A stretch of DNA of 64,000 nt from Owenia fusiformis (lineage: Eukaryota; Annelida; Polychaeta; Sabellida; Oweniidae). Below the pieces are notes generated by a model, which had not been told where the DNA came from, ran no database searches, and worked only from the letters and a program-made list of their open reading frames with translations. Numbering within the stretch: position 1 is the stretch's first letter; each line of letters starts with the position of its first letter. The stretch spans positions 9,017,278 to 9,081,277 of the forward strand of contig CAIIXF020000008.1 in the NCBI GenBank assembly GCA_903813345.2, given 5' to 3'. Made by a program: the position numbers and the translations under genes. Positions 13,026 to 26,600 of this stretch are shown one piece after another.

Positions 13026-13946
13026 CTAACTGGTGACCTAACTGGTCTCCAATAATATATGTTATTTTTGCGAATTAAAATATTGATAATTTGACCATTT
13101 GATGAAAATGTATGTTTTAAACAATCTTATAAAAGATAAAAAAAGTAATTTCACATATAAGTATGTTGCATATATATTTACACCAACATTCTCTAGTCAA
13201 TACATCTTGAATCTCGACATCATATTTGATGCTATGTAATATTAAATCGGTACAATGTTTGTAGACATTCCATTTTATGCAAAGTAACAGTATTGATTTT
13301 TATTTTGTAATTTTTATACATATTATGTATACACATCGGGTATTTATTACGATTATTTTAATGTGTACAAACATATTATTTACAAATATTCATATACACT
13401 TCTCTTGTTACCTTTGGTTGGCCACCCAAAACAAAAATAAATTGATATACTAGTATGTATTTAACCATCAACTTACGAGACCCAAATATTTTAACTGACT
13501 ATTGTTGAGAAATGTTTGGTAGTCAAAACATCTAATCATCAATCTTAAATCATTAACTTAACATGTTTATATGTAACAGAAAACATTTTGCATGGAGTAC
13601 AAAACAATGTGTAAAAATTAGAACCTTGATGAAATCACTTTTAGCACACCTAAACTAATAGCTAGGCCTAGATTATATCAACATACCGTAAGTACTATTA
13701 TATAGGAAGGACTGAGAAATAAAAAAACCAACACTAGAAATTATATAGTAAATGAAATGTACACATACATGTGTAGTATAACTATATAGGAATGCAGTGC
13801 TACTTAATGTTGTTAACATTCAATGTCGTTAATGATGTGTTATTGTTAAATAAAATAATGAAAACAGTTTATTATTCTGTTTTTCTGTGTACAAGAAAAA
13901 GTCCAGCATAAACATAACTACTTTTCATATCTGCAATAAAATATGG
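13026..13946. other. Intergenic spacer
   Basis: AT-rich sequence between the stonin gene and the 3' end of TIMM50. I see no gene, and no tRNA-like structure. Confidence 0.5.
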
Positions 13947-14427
13947 TCTCCCTTTTTTGTGGATGGTGTTCAGTGGTTGGTGTCTAACAAATGGCAGATG
14001 ATGTCATTTTGCATATTATTACCACCTTGCCGGGCCAGTTCTAGGGGTTTTACTGCTAGTTAAGAAGGCATTAATTTTACTATATCGACCTGAGCAATAT
14101 GTGACGTCATAGTGGTGGTCCATATTGCCGGTCAGGAATGCATTTAACGACCATCAATTTTCCCCGGGAAATAAGCCACAGTTTAATAGACCAATCCATT
14201 TACTCATGCCACCAATTGTTGAGAATGGTTGTTGCAGTCTCAGCACAGAAGTGGTTTTAACTTATTGCTACTTTCAAAAACTTATTTTAATTTTAAATAC
14301 AAACACAAGGCATAATAACATGCAAAATGTCACCACCATTTGTTACAGATGCCGACTGCTGAATACCGACTCCCATCCACAAGAGATTATAATTTATGTC
14401 ACCACTTGTGGTGGTGACATAATTACT
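13947..14427. mobile_element. Two inverted copies of dispersed family A
   Basis: One reverse copy (13947-14030, ending TTGCATATTATTACCACCTTG) and one forward copy (14307-14427, CAAGGCATAATAACATGCAA to GTGGTGACAT) face each other about 280 bp apart. The sequence between them has no recognised gene. A (CATAA)n microsatellite follows at 14475-14510. Confidence 0.7.
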
Positions 14428-14510
14428 GCCTAGAAACTGGCTAATATACTGTAGTTTATTTGGTACAACAAAATTCATAATTCATAATTCATAACATAAC
14501 ATAACATAAA

Positions 14511-15569
14511 AGGTGTTATATCTATAACAAGTCTAATTTTGCCCTTTTGGGAATCTCATGACATGAATATATTTGAAATTCAAGCTAGGGATTTCATATC
14601 TTACCTTTGATTCTAGATTTTTTAAAGTTCAAAGTCACAAATGGTATTATCTAAGTTTCTTAAACCTCAGGACTACTGCTCAAAATGTTTGACTCTGATT
14701 CTGTACTTAAGTTCAAAAGGTAATTTTCCAAGTCAATTTTTAGATTGCTTCAAATTAAACAATTTTTTAAATTCATTTTGTCTACAACATGCCAGGTTTT
14801 TATATCCAACCTTGAAATCAGATTTTATTTTGTTGACTTTTAAAAAGTAATAAAAATAAGTTAATTTTCAAAATTGTTCAACTTGATTCAATTGTCACAT
14901 TTCAAACCTTTTCAAGATCAATTTTGAACAAGAACAATTTTCTATTCAAATTCAGATCAAAGCAGCACAAGAGGAATTTATAATATAGCAATATTTCTAC
15001 ATTTACAAATACACAACTTAACATTCAAACACTTTTTTCTTCATATTAATTTTATTTAAAATTGTTGCACATATCAATGTTTCCATATGATCCATCAGGT
15101 TGAAAAATTACAGCATTTTTTTAATGAATGTTTAGATTTGGGCTCACCTTGTTAATTCCCAGAAGCCCAAGGATATTATTTATACCGGAGTACCTCCTTT
15201 AGGATCCTTTTTGACCGTAAACGAAGATTTAATCAGGTTAATGCTTTAATGTCTGTTGTTATTAGTATATTATCAGCTGATGGCAATGTTTGTTTATTTC
15301 AAATATTTAATTATTTCAATTTTAATATATGTGGTTTGTGGATGATCAAAATTATTATAATGTTCATTTTGCTCTCATGAGCAGGCGTTGTTTACATGCT
15401 TGACAAATGCAGCATCATAGTCAGGACAGAAAAACAGGCATGAAAAATTCAGGAAATAATACAAATTCATAAATTTGTCTCCCATGCCTCATGCCCAGCT
15501 AAGCCTCCAACATTGTTATTGTTTATACCCCTTCCAATCTGAATGCTAGTATATCCTCTGCATTCCTTC
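14511..15569. other. Spacer and TIMM50 3' flank, candidate poly(A) signal at 15293-15298
   Basis: No coding signal seen. TTTATT at 15293-15298 is AATAAA on the minus strand, about 270 bp after the TIMM50 stop codon. Confidence 0.4.
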
Positions 15570-18500
15570 TCACCTCCTGCTACCAAACAGTCCTTTAGAA
15601 AGTCCACCAAGTTGTGTCTGTTTGCTTTTCTGATCCTGTAACTCTTGAAGCTTCTTGTTTTGTTCCTCCTGGAAATTAAAATGCAAGGTATGTTTTGTTC
15701 AAGTCTAATATTTAAAATAAATGCTTTTTTATGTTCAGTGTTCGCGCTAGCCATTAAAATTTCTGAGTCCCAGGGACACAACCCATTTGAAAAATTTGAG
15801 TCCCCATATAATTTTTTTGCGTCCCTCTTGTTTCTTCACAAAGTTCAAAAAATATTGTGAAAGTGAAAATAAAGTGGGCGATAATAGAGTGCTTACACTA
15901 GAATGGGATAAAAATGACATATATTGTAATTTGATGCATCCTCCCAATAAATATCTATCACTGGGTCCTTTTCACACAATTCTTAAGTAATGTTATACCA
16001 AAATAGTCCGAAATGAATAAAGGAAATGCTCAAATTAAGAGTTTTGTTTTCACATTTTAAAACTTGCGATCTTGAAGGTCATGTCAAGGTCGTGAACTTT
16101 TGCTTCTTTTTATCAACATTTCTCCTTATTCTGAAGACTTTTAGAGAAAAAACCTCGATCTATCATTAAATAATTATCTTGATGTATAACATTAGATCAA
16201 TATATAATGGTTTCTAGTGGAAATAATAAAGATAATCGTGAAAAACAATCATTTCAATTTGTGGGGAACCACAGGGGATTTCTGCAATATTGTATGTTTT
16301 GATCTTCCATTTCGATTGCGTCATTTTCCGGAATATATCGGAACCAATCAAAATCCATGTCTCATACTGGAAACCCTGTTAATCTTCGGTAGTCATGATA
16401 GCGAATCAGATTTGTTGATATAAATATACCTGGATCATTGCTCGTATATCAAGGTAGTGAGTTTGAAAATCTTGATGAAAATCATGTTTCACCGCTACTG
16501 TGCTGCAGTAAAAGTTATCTTGAAGCAGTTTATAATTTTTGCGTCCTAGGGACGTAAGTTGATTTTGATTTTTACGTCCAACCTTCTGAAATTTCCGTAA
16601 AAATGGCAAAAAACAGCGTCAACGCGAACACTGATGTTTTATCAATGATTATTATTGCCAAAAATAGTAGTTGATGAAACATACTCTTAACCCTTTCACG
16701 ACGATAGGCTCCATATGGAGCCCTATTATGTAATACCTTTCAGGACGATAGTATTTGCATCAATGTGTTTGGTGAGTGTACTTTGTACAATTAACATAAT
16801 GTTTACTCTGAGTTCCTGTGAGTTCAAAGTTTACCTTTAGTTTTTCCTGGTTTATTTTGAAAGCAGCAACTGGATCATCAAACTGGTTGTAATAGTCAAG
16901 TACTGTTCTCACATCCTCCACACCACTGGTGCCTATCACTGCAATACAGAAAACATTTACAATGTGTTAGTCAATCAGAATCTAAATTTCATTCAACATC
17001 ATCTAACCTAGTCTTACATCACTTTTCATAAATGAGATATCAGTACCTTCCACACTAATTATAGGTATGTTTAATGTCCTAAATAAATTATTACAGATGC
17101 CCAATGTCAAGGCTGACACTGGTGAAAACTTTTACAATTGCTTTAACAATTGCCACTTTATGTTGATGGAAAATGCACAATGACTTACTGCGTAACATAG
17201 TGGCTAAATCAATAAGTGTTCTGTCTTCATTATCACCAGTCCATTTCTTCAAACCAATGGCATTTCTTGGTTGTAACTCATATGACTTGGGGTTACAATC
17301 CACAAATATCACCTTTTTAAGGTCTCTGTTCAGGCAAGAAAGGTCCTGTAATAAAACAAGTCATATTATGAAGATGATAAATTGCCATCACGGAGACAAA
17401 CAAAATTAGAAAGTTGAAATTTTGTTGAGCTTTTAAAGGTTAATATTTGTTCCAAATTGACCAACTAGGGGTGATACTTGATGACAAATACACTTTTCCA
17501 TTTCCCAATCCACCCCCAATATGTTATCGGCACTAGATGACAGCATAATAATACAAAATCGAATAATCATGACTATCGCGATGGTTTAGTAAAATTCCAA
17601 TCATATTCATTTTGTTAAAGTTTAAAAATGCTGATCTACTGTACTCTCGGTTAATTTCACGAGTTTTTATTTTGAGAATTTTGAGAAAACACGATTTCGG
17701 GGCAATTAAATTTCGCAAATTTCACTAAGTGCACCTACTACTGTGTCATCTTAGTCAACGACGTGAAACTTAATCACACGCAAAAAATACTGTGAGTACT
17801 ATGGAATTGGCTGTTTCACAGAATTCATCATTTCAACTTTGTAAAAAACTGAGGGTTCATCAATTGGTACAATGAGAAAAAACCCAGGAAAGTTAAGAGA
17901 GGAATAGCCAAATGGAGTAGCTCATTTCTATTTCGTTGTACTAAATCAAATTTGCAAAATGTCACCACCAGACATCGAACACCGAACACCACCATCCATA
18001 AAAATTGGACAATAAGACTATAATAATATTCTGGTGGCGACATAATTATTATAAAACACTGTCTTAATTGCAAGCATGCTTTCTGTACCTTAACATGGTG
18101 TCCATCCATGTATCTTGTGGCATCCCTAAACAGCCTATACATTATGTAGCCCTCTTGGTCTAGGCCATCTATGATAGGAAAAGCAGTCTGAAACAATATA
18201 ATGAGAGGAACATATAGAACATCAGCAACATAGTATTAGGCAAACTAAAATCTTGGTTTGAACAGTGATGGTATAGGCCTATCATGTCATTGCCTCCATA
18301 TAAACACAAAGGGAGAGAGACCATTGGGAAGTTTTAAGAAAATAAGACATCACACAAAGAATGCTTTTTAGTGAAAATATTTCAATATTAAAATAATCGC
18401 TTGAAAGTTACTCTCTCTGTTCCTAAATTTATTTAATAACCAGTAACAAAATAAAGAAATGTAAAAAATATTGTAAAAGACTTAACCTGCAGTGTGAGCA

Positions 18501-21500
18501 TATTGAACTATTATGTGTACAGAATATAAGAATACTTACAAATCCATTCTCGGCTGTGTATATCACCACTTCGAAGAGTGGAGGACCAACTTGTTGCAGG
18601 AAATAGGCAACTCCTGGTCTTTTCTGGAATCTCCACCCAGTGTTCAACTACAAAAGATATTCATATTGTATATGGTACATGACTTGACAATCTACAATAC
18701 AAGGCATTGTACTATATTGTATTGTATTGTATTATATTGTATTGTACTGCATTGTATCAAATCATATTTATTTTAAAATTGTCTTGATTACTATTGGCTG
18801 ATTGGTGTCTAATGCTGCTTTTCTTATGAGATCAGAATTGATGATCATTTTAGGTTAGGTTGATTTGCAAATTGTAGATTTTTCCCCTAGACTTGATAGT
18901 CAAAGTAACTTTAAGTCAACATTGATTCTCATTTTTAATACAAATAAATGGTCAAAATTTAAGACTTAAAATTGATCAGTCTCAAATTAATTTTCAATCA
19001 TAATCACAGCAGTCATAATTTCCATTTTTGGTGTATTTTGGAATCAGCCATAGAGATGACAAACACACTTAATATTGTTACTCACAGTCCAGTCAGGGTG
19101 AACGAGAACCCCTGTCATCTCTAGGACTAGTGTATAAGGTGGTTGGTAATATGGCTCCTTCAGGGGGTCAGGAAGCAATTTTTCACTTGTTGGTTCTTTG
19201 ATCATCTGAAGCAAATATATTGGTTAATCCCTTAGTCACATTTTTTACAATGGCCTTTCTACGGCCAATAGTAATTATGAGGCCTATGAAGCATTTCCAT
19301 TGCCACATACTGTAGCAGTTGCTATGCTAGCTGCATGGCTTATTTTTGAATGGGAGAGACAGAAAATCGGCACTGTTGAACAGAATTTCAAGTGATGACG
19401 CATGGTCAAGCGCACGCGATTTGAATGATATACTTTTAGGTGTGATTTTGTCATTATTTCATACAGATACATACAGTTAACGAACCTGTAGTTCTAACAT
19501 GTATTGCTACAAAAAACTGAAGATTTACTCACTTTTTTGAAAAATTCAAACTCATTGATAGCCCTCCTAAAATACTGCTCCATTGTAGGTACTGTAAAAG
19601 AGGGCAATCCTAAATTAATTGAAAACAAAGCTATCCATATAATAGTACTAAATACCTACCTTGGTCCATAAAGGTCATGAGGGGTAATAAAAATGCCTGA
19701 TGATTTATCCCAGTGTTTATTACTATAAGGCTACAAGAAGTAAAGGTTGATTCCAAGTTAAGAAGTACTTTTTCAAGTTTAGACACTGATATAAAATATA
19801 GAACTTACATTTCATAAACTCATCTTGAATCTGAAAAGCAAAACACAAAATTAAATCCTGGCATGGTTGTAGCTGTTACAGCATATCTTAGGGTGCTCTC
19901 AATAGAACAAATACAGTTTTGATGATAAGATGTAAAGAGCCCCACAGTAATTGTCATGGCATTTAATAGAAGTTTGAACATGGAATAAATGCCATGGTCT
20001 GAAAACATATAAATTTTCATTTTCATTCAGTTAGTGCAAATCTAATTGGGTAGCTGGATTTTTGTATTGGCAAAGTACCCAAAATTTGCCATATTAGATC
20101 AAAGTTACATTTTATTGTCATAATAACCAATTGGTTGATTTATGAACATCATTTTTCACAGCAATCATGCAGCAAAGGCTAACATAGAGATCAAAAGGTT
20201 CTGACATCTTAGGAGTTCATGGAAACTTGTTCATATTATGTTCAGTGTTATAGGCATTGACAAACAGGGCACGCCTTAAGCGTCGGACTGTCGGACTTGT
20301 CCGGTAGAATATTGATGGGACCGGTTAAAAATTAAAAACTGTCGGACATACTGACTGATACATACGAGTCAACTGGAAATATGGCCTGGATATTTTGTCC
20401 GATACCTTGACACGACCCCTAAACTTAGCTGGGAGTGTGGCTGTTCATTCAACTTTACACGCCCCTAATATTTAATTTAATATTAATTAATGTAGCCTAC
20501 GTTTGTTAACTGTTCGACGATGATCCACAGGGGTCAGTGTCATTAATAGATCAGCCCTTACGTCACTGCATACATAATTAATCAACCCTTACATCACTGT
20601 ATACATAATTAATCAGTATCACGTGAATATACGAATATATCCAAATATAGGTAACGGAAAGTAGCGAATGCTAATTTTACCCTAATTCAGGAACTATTTC
20701 TATTTCCGGTCAAGTTCGATGCATCCATTTGCAAAATTTGCGGGTTGGACCATTCCGGCCAAACCTGGCGCCAAGCGGGGTTCTGAAGGTATGTAGAATA
20801 GCTGGAAAGATTACTCAGTAATCCTAGATCATCTAGAACTATAATTTATGTCCCTTTTAAGCCATAAATTGCCGCAAAATGATAATTTCCAGTTCAATTT
20901 TTAAAAATGGCGGTTGAAAAAGTTTCGTAATGAGTGCTTAGGTTATGAGTTCATCACTCATTATATATATCCATGCGCCATGATGACTATGAATGAGTTT
21001 TACTACGATCAAATAATTTTTACTACGATGTGATGTTTTTTCATTGACCAGCTAAATCTTTCAATGACCAGCAGGTTTTGGACTGCTGCTGGTCATTGTG
21101 ACCAGCTGATTTTATAGTTGACCACCTCAAATTTTAATACTGCTGGTCATGATGACCAGCAGGGAAATTTGGCTCAAGGCGTGCCCTGTTGACAAATGCA
21201 GGTTCTATTATACATGAAGCTCAAGATATAGACCTGAAGTGTATAAAATGAATATTTCTTGAATCAATATAATATGACTTACAATTTGGCCATTTTCATC
21301 TCTCTTTGGTGAACCTGAAAGATAAAGGTTATACTTAATGATATTTACATAAAGAAGTGCTACTGTTTTACTCAACATTCTTAATGAATAAAGGTGCAAC
21401 TAATGACATTATGCTCCGACTATTTCCAACATTTATTACACAGGGACTCAATACGATAAAAGGAACAACAATGTTGTTCAGAAGGGAAGTAACTTGGAAC

Positions 21501-23322
21501 AGTTATTGTTTCAAGATTAAAAAAAGTGTGTGCATATTGAATTCCTGTGATTACATTAATCAAGCGTTTTACCAGTCAAAGGGAAGATACAACTAACTTG
21601 TGTATTGAAATCTTGGGGTTGAAAATCAGTTGGATTAGTGGTTATTAGAGTACAGGGAGGCAATGTTGTCCACGTAAGTAATTGTCTGACATTCAGTTAC
21701 ATATGAGTGTATGCAGTCATTTGTCCGACAATTTCCTACATGGAAGACATTGCCTCCATGTCCTCAAAGATAACATTCAGCTTTGTTTCAAATACTGACC
21801 AGATAATGTCATTTTTCAACTGCAAGATTTCAATGCACAAGTAGATCCCGGGAAGTAGATGTAGAGTTGATTTGGAAATTCAACAGACCATGAAAGCCTT
21901 TCCCCCAATCTAACCTATCAGTCTTCTCCCAATGTTAAAAAATAACTACTGTACGTAAACTTCTAGAATTCGCCTTAAAATCTTTAAATCATGATAATAT
22001 AATCGGTGATAACCGATGATCGAAAGAAATGAAAAGAGGGGGAGTATCTGATTTTTCAGCAAGTCAGGAAGATTTATTTTTCAAGACAAAGTTTACAATT
22101 GAATTGCTAGATGAATAGGCACATGTTACAGGGAAATATGTTCTAGGATTTTTTTGAACTGATTGACTTCTAAGATATAAAATCTATTAAAAAGGCGCAG
22201 CGTCACAAACGTGCAAATGCCAATGTTTTGACTATGAATCAAGCAACAGGGGTCTATAAAATTGAACGGAGGGGGGAGTGAATGGAGGGGGGAATAATGT
22301 GTCTATAAGATATACGATAAAAGATGTAACTTGACTTTATTTCCAATAACTCCAAATGTCCTTATTTTTCACTCTTCATAGTTGTAACATCCAGTTGTTA
22401 CTGAGTAAGGTTTTCCATCCACAAATTTGCGGAAATTTCTTCCACCTTCAGACATATTACTCCCCCCTCCATTCAATTTTGATTATTTTTGATTATTTTT
22501 TATCTAACGTTTGGAAATTTATTTAAAAAAACAGCAATGACATTCATTTTGTCATGAAAACGTTATACAGGTGGCGTCGTGTAGACCACTGTTGCTTGAT
22601 TTATAGCAAAAACATTGACTTTCGCACGTTTGTGACGCTGCTAATAGATCTTATATCTTAGAAGCCTATTGGTTCAAAAAAATCCTAGAAGACCCAACAT
22701 ATTTCCCTGTGTCTTGCGCCTATTCATTTAGCAATTCAATTGTTAACTCTCTCTTGAAAAAATAAATCTTCCAGGTTTGTTGAATTTTCTAATGAAAATC
22801 AGCTACTCCCCCTCCGTTCATTTCTTCCGATCACCAAGCATGATTCCAGGAGTGTACAAATTCACAGCCACAGATAATTACTTCATAGCAATCCAAATTT
22901 GATACCATTGTGAATTCGAAAGTCGTGAATTGCTTACCCCAAAGATAAAACATATATCCGCCTGTCATTATACTCCAACCACTCATAAACACCAGACCTA
23001 GCTTCCAGGCATTTTTACCAGTCCAATTTTCAAATCGCTTTCCCTTTGAGCCCTTTTTAGACTGTTTTTCATCATTTTCTGGTGAGTCTTTGGAACTTTC
23101 CTGTGTAAATTTTTGTTTCAAAATGTCATCAGTAAGGCTTCCACTTTGTGACTTTGTTCCAGAATAATTCCTACATCCCATGCATATTTGTCGTATCCTG
23201 AGTATTCTAGGAATATCCGGTTTAGTTGAGAATGATGCACATTGAGGATAAAGCGTTAATTTAGGCAACGTCCTGAAAAATTGTAAATTTTTCAAAATAC
23301 ACATGTTTTTAATGGCGGCCAT
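15570..23322 (-). CDS. TIMM50: Mitochondrial import inner membrane translocase subunit TIM50
   Basis: Ten exons on the minus strand in transcript order: 23322-22938, 21314-21283 (32 nt), 19830-19809 (22 nt), 19591-19533, 19205-19086, 18647-18540, 18187-18089, 17345-17189, 16938-16835, 15668-15570 (TGA). All phases join, giving 394 residues. TIM50 is the receptor of the TIM23 complex; it takes presequence proteins from TOM and hands them to the channel. The N-terminus is basic and suits a mitochondrial presequence. One membrane segment lies at about residues 106-127, and the FCP1/NIF-like domain follows in the intermembrane space. Landmarks include [55 protein letters not shown] and GVEDVRTVL. 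The phosphatase signature DxDx(T/V) is replaced by EMTGV, as is usual in TIM50. The start ATG is followed by GCCGCC, in line with a strong initiation context. Introns carry several DNA transposons. Confidence 0.95.
15736..16633. mobile_element. hAT-like non-autonomous DNA transposon in TIMM50 intron 9
   Basis: Ends CAGTGTTCGCG... and ...CGCGAACACTG are inverted repeats, followed inward by matching gacgcaaa/ccctgggac-like sequence near both ends (GCGTCCCTC / GCGTCCTAGGGACG). ATGTT flanks both sides (15731-15735, 16634-16638). The CAGTG start fits hAT, but only five bases of target duplication match where hAT has eight, so the superfamily is uncertain. No transposase frame is seen in 898 bp. 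Confidence 0.7.
16687..16760. repeat. TTAACCCTTT end with a perfect GCTCCATATGGAGC palindrome
   Basis: TTAA at 16687-16690 is followed by CCCTTTCACGACGATAG, the 14-bp palindrome GCTCCATATGGAGC and a second ACCTTTCAGGACGATAG. A TTAA next to CCCTTT resembles piggyBac-type ends, but no opposite end was found within reach. Confidence 0.35.
17955..18045 (+). mobile_element. Dispersed short element, family A, copy in TIMM50 intron 7
   Basis: TTTGCAAAATGTCACCACCA through ATCGAACACCGAACACCACC to GGTGGCGACATAATT. The left AAGGCATTAACATG end is missing. Confidence 0.6.
18700..18756. repeat. (TATTG)n microsatellite
   Basis: About ten pentanucleotide units with few interruptions in TIMM50 intron 5. The same motif recurs at 47430-47475 in a P4HA intron. 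Confidence 0.85.
20265..21188. mobile_element. hAT non-autonomous DNA transposon in TIMM50 intron 2
   Basis: A 924-bp element with inverted ends CAGGGCACGCCTTAAG and CTCAAGGCGTGCCCTG and a perfect 8-bp target duplication TTGACAAA (20257-20264, 21189-21196). CAGGG ends and an 8-bp duplication are hAT features. Near the right end TGCTGGTCA and TGACCAGC recur in both orientations. No transposase is seen. Confidence 0.85.
22017..22833. mobile_element. Foldback element with ~240-bp arms in TIMM50 intron 1
   Basis: The left arm 22017-22252 and right arm 22585-22833 are inverted copies (AGATTTATTTTTCAAGA / AATAAATCTTCCAG, AACGTGCAAATG / CGCACGTTTGTGACG, AATCAAGCAACAG / CTGTTGCTTGATT). The loop holds a further inverted G-run / C-run pair. 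No clear target duplication. It ends about 105 bp from the TIMM50 exon 1 donor. Confidence 0.8.
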
Positions 23323-23659
23323 GTTGGAAATTTAGGTATGTCATGCTCCAAGAAGAAAAACAAAAAAATATAATTCAATTCAAATGATGATTTGATCACT
23401 TTCTTTGACCAAGTGTGATAGTTTAATGATCTTATATCGCATTACATATATGAAACAAATAAAAGAAAAATATGATATCACAATGAAAGCGTATACGAAT
23501 AGCTCCCTTGACATTTGTGATTATCCGGGTACTTTTATGATGAAAGCTAGTGAAATACAGACTTTCAAAATGTTCTAGCCATTTCAAGTGATTTAGCGAC
23601 TGTTTGCACTAAGATCGAGATGACAAAGCAACATATACGAAAGTAAACAATCTAATAAT
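23323..23659. promoter_or_regulatory. Head-to-head intergenic region, probable bidirectional promoter of TIMM50 and GTPBP2
   Basis: Only 337 bp separate the start codons of TIMM50 (minus strand) and GTPBP2 (plus strand). Both 5' UTRs and core promoters must fit here unless there are further upstream non-coding exons. The stretch is AT-rich and I see no clear TATA box placed for either gene. Bidirectional promoters between divergent housekeeping genes are common in animals. The shared-promoter role is inferred from position only. Confidence 0.6.
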
Positions 23660-26600
23660 ATGGATCCAATAGTTGGATTGTTCGGGGAAATGGAAGATGA
23701 TACCAAAATATTGCCAGAAATATTGCCACCAGAGGTTTGTTTGTTTTGTTTTTGACTTGCAGCTTGACAGCTGTTTCTAATAATAACCTTTCTGGTACTG
23801 ACCATTGAGCTTGATGTTTTTGGAAACAAACTAGGTTATCTCTATATTGGCACATAAACTGACTTATAAATTTAACTAGAAATAGACAAATGCATAGCTG
23901 TTATATTCATTTATCAAGGACTCTATTATCGCATCCTACGACCCCTTTAGATTGTGGTCGTACGCGCGTATAATTGGTCAGTCAATGTTTTTACAAAGTT
24001 GGGAGAAAATACTACGCATTGCACATCTAAATGACCTACCTCGATACATTCCTTAGTATTTTAGAATTCTTTAATGTTGTTAGATCGCCAATTGTATGGG
24101 TTTATCGGCAGAACGGAGATTTTAGTTTTTACATCGGAATATATCAGCAATTTTCAAAATGTCGGTAGGGGAATTCCCCAAAGATTTCCCTTATGACTGG
24201 TGCATGCCGGGAACTGAATGGAGGAATTTGACGGTTGAAATAAGTTAAATATTACACGCAAATATTGCTATCAAAAAACGAAAACCTCTTCGTTCTGCCG
24301 ATAAACCCATACAATTGGCGACTCAAATACATAAAAAGAATTCTTAAATACTAAGGAATGTATCGAGGTAGGTCATTTAGGTGTGCAATGCGTAGTATTT
24401 TCTCCAACTTTGTAAAAACATTGACTGACCAATTATATGCGCGTACGACCACAATCTAAAGAGGTCGTAGAATTCGATAAGGACTCTAGAGCCTCTACAT
24501 GTAGATCTACATGTATTCGTCAAATTGTACACATTTCATTGACAAATGCATCTCTCTTATTAGAAATATAATTGTCCCCATCATGATTTTCACCTGATCT
24601 CGTAGTTATTTGATTGGACTTCAAGCCCTGGGCAGGTGGGAAGCCAGTAATTCTTTCATAAAGCATGCAGTTTTTCATAATTCACACTTTTCACATTATT
24701 TTTAGTCAAAACTGTCAAAACGCTAGCTCCTTGGCAAAAGCTGTCTCCGGACAAGGACCAGGGTTCTCAACAGGACCGTTGTGAGGAAATTTTTAGATCC
24801 CAGATTTTTCGTGGTATTGCGACTACTCCTCCTCATGGGATCAGAGATATCCTATTTGCATACTTTTCAAAATACCACTTAAGATTATCGTCCTATTTTA
24901 ATCACAACATACATTTCCAACAGGTTTCTGGCTTCTTATTCCTTGTTTGTATCAAGTTTTATTTATTTTCTCAAGGGTTTTACCATAAATAATGTGACAA
25001 AAATGTAAAATTAGACTCTGGAAAAAACACTTTACTCCGGAAAAGCTGTTAGACTCTGGAGCAAGAGGATCTAAAGACATTAGACTCTGGAGAATCCCCA
25101 TGATAGATTTGGGGCGGGGGTCTGTTGTCAGTAGGGCTTGATGAGACTACAGGGCATTCATGGTTTCTTATATTGTTCCAATAATTCAATTAAAATATTT
25201 TTTTATAATTCCAGATTGAGGAGGGAAATGTTGAATATAAGGTAAGTCACAACTTTTTGTTTCACTCGATTGAATAGGTGCATGGATGCACCTGTACTGT
25301 AGATGTACAGTCTCTTAAAAATCTAACATACATGTAGATGTTGACCCTACTCTGATATTTTTACACATCAGAGCTGAGTAGCTGGCAGATAAGAAGGCCA
25401 GCTCTGGCATACCAGAATGTTATTATTGGTTATGTAGCACTGGCATTATAATCAGTATATCCTGTTTCATAGTACCTGCACAAACAATGTTATCTGTGTA
25501 TAATGATGAAGGAAAGAAGGATATACTTCACAAATTTGCCAAAACTGCAATTCAAACTTTTTTGATAAATTTGGACCACTGACAAGTACAATGTAAGAGC
25601 TTTAACTGTGCTGGATGTTTTATGCAATAAACCTCAATTTGATAAAGTATCAACTTTTTAGTTATCAGGTAACAAATATGGCATATACTTATATGATACT
25701 TTCCTGAAAAAAGCAAGGAAATACACACATGCCTTCATACTTAATTTTGTACCAGAAAATAACATGCGCAGGTATAGCAATTTTTTCCCAAAATGTTATT
25801 TTCCAGCTGTACCTTAACTTTCCTGATTATTATTCTATAAGTATACCTCATTGTAAAGATGAAACTTATCTGTTGCTTGGCATGCAATAAATATCAAGCT
25901 GTTTGAAATATTTAATATTTATTTAATTATTGGATGACAAATATGGTATCACAAATCACAATAGTCTACAAGTAGGGGGTTTTGGACCAAAATTGTAGCT
26001 ATACAGCAATAACTACTTTGGATATATTTTGGGGAATAATAAGTGTACCACATGTCGTTAACAAGATCAAACTTTGCTATGGCTTGTAATAAACCTTATT
26101 TCGTTTAAAGCATCCCATCTTTGTTTATTTTTCACCATAATGCTTTGGACCTTCAAATATCTTTAAAGCTTGAATGTAGTATTTTCGTTGTTAAAGTAAG
26201 ACTGCTGCATATTATGCAATATTGTTAAAGACAACCTTCAAAACTCAATGTGGAGTTCACACGTTGCATATACAGGGTGTCCTGAAAGTATGCCCCCTCC
26301 CTCGGCAGACATATACCAATGTCTCCATAGTATGTGTCATATATCATTTTAGAGCTTATCCAGAGTTACATTGATTTGCCAAGTATCATGGTTCAACTCA
26401 CAGATGGTAAAAAGTTACAGGCATTTCAAAACTTTGTGTTTGGCCAAAAATATACTAGCCTTTCTTTTCTTCATTCTACCCTGTATATTAAATCACATAG
26501 AAATTATCATTAAAATTCTAATGATTCATATCATTTAGAAGATTTTTCAATTTTATGTACATACTAAAAATACCAATGTTATTTCAAATTTCAGCTTAAA

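Noticed and set aside
14125-14433. 102-codon frame between stonin and TIMM50
   Set aside because: Runs through a family A element; no domain and no splice or promoter support.
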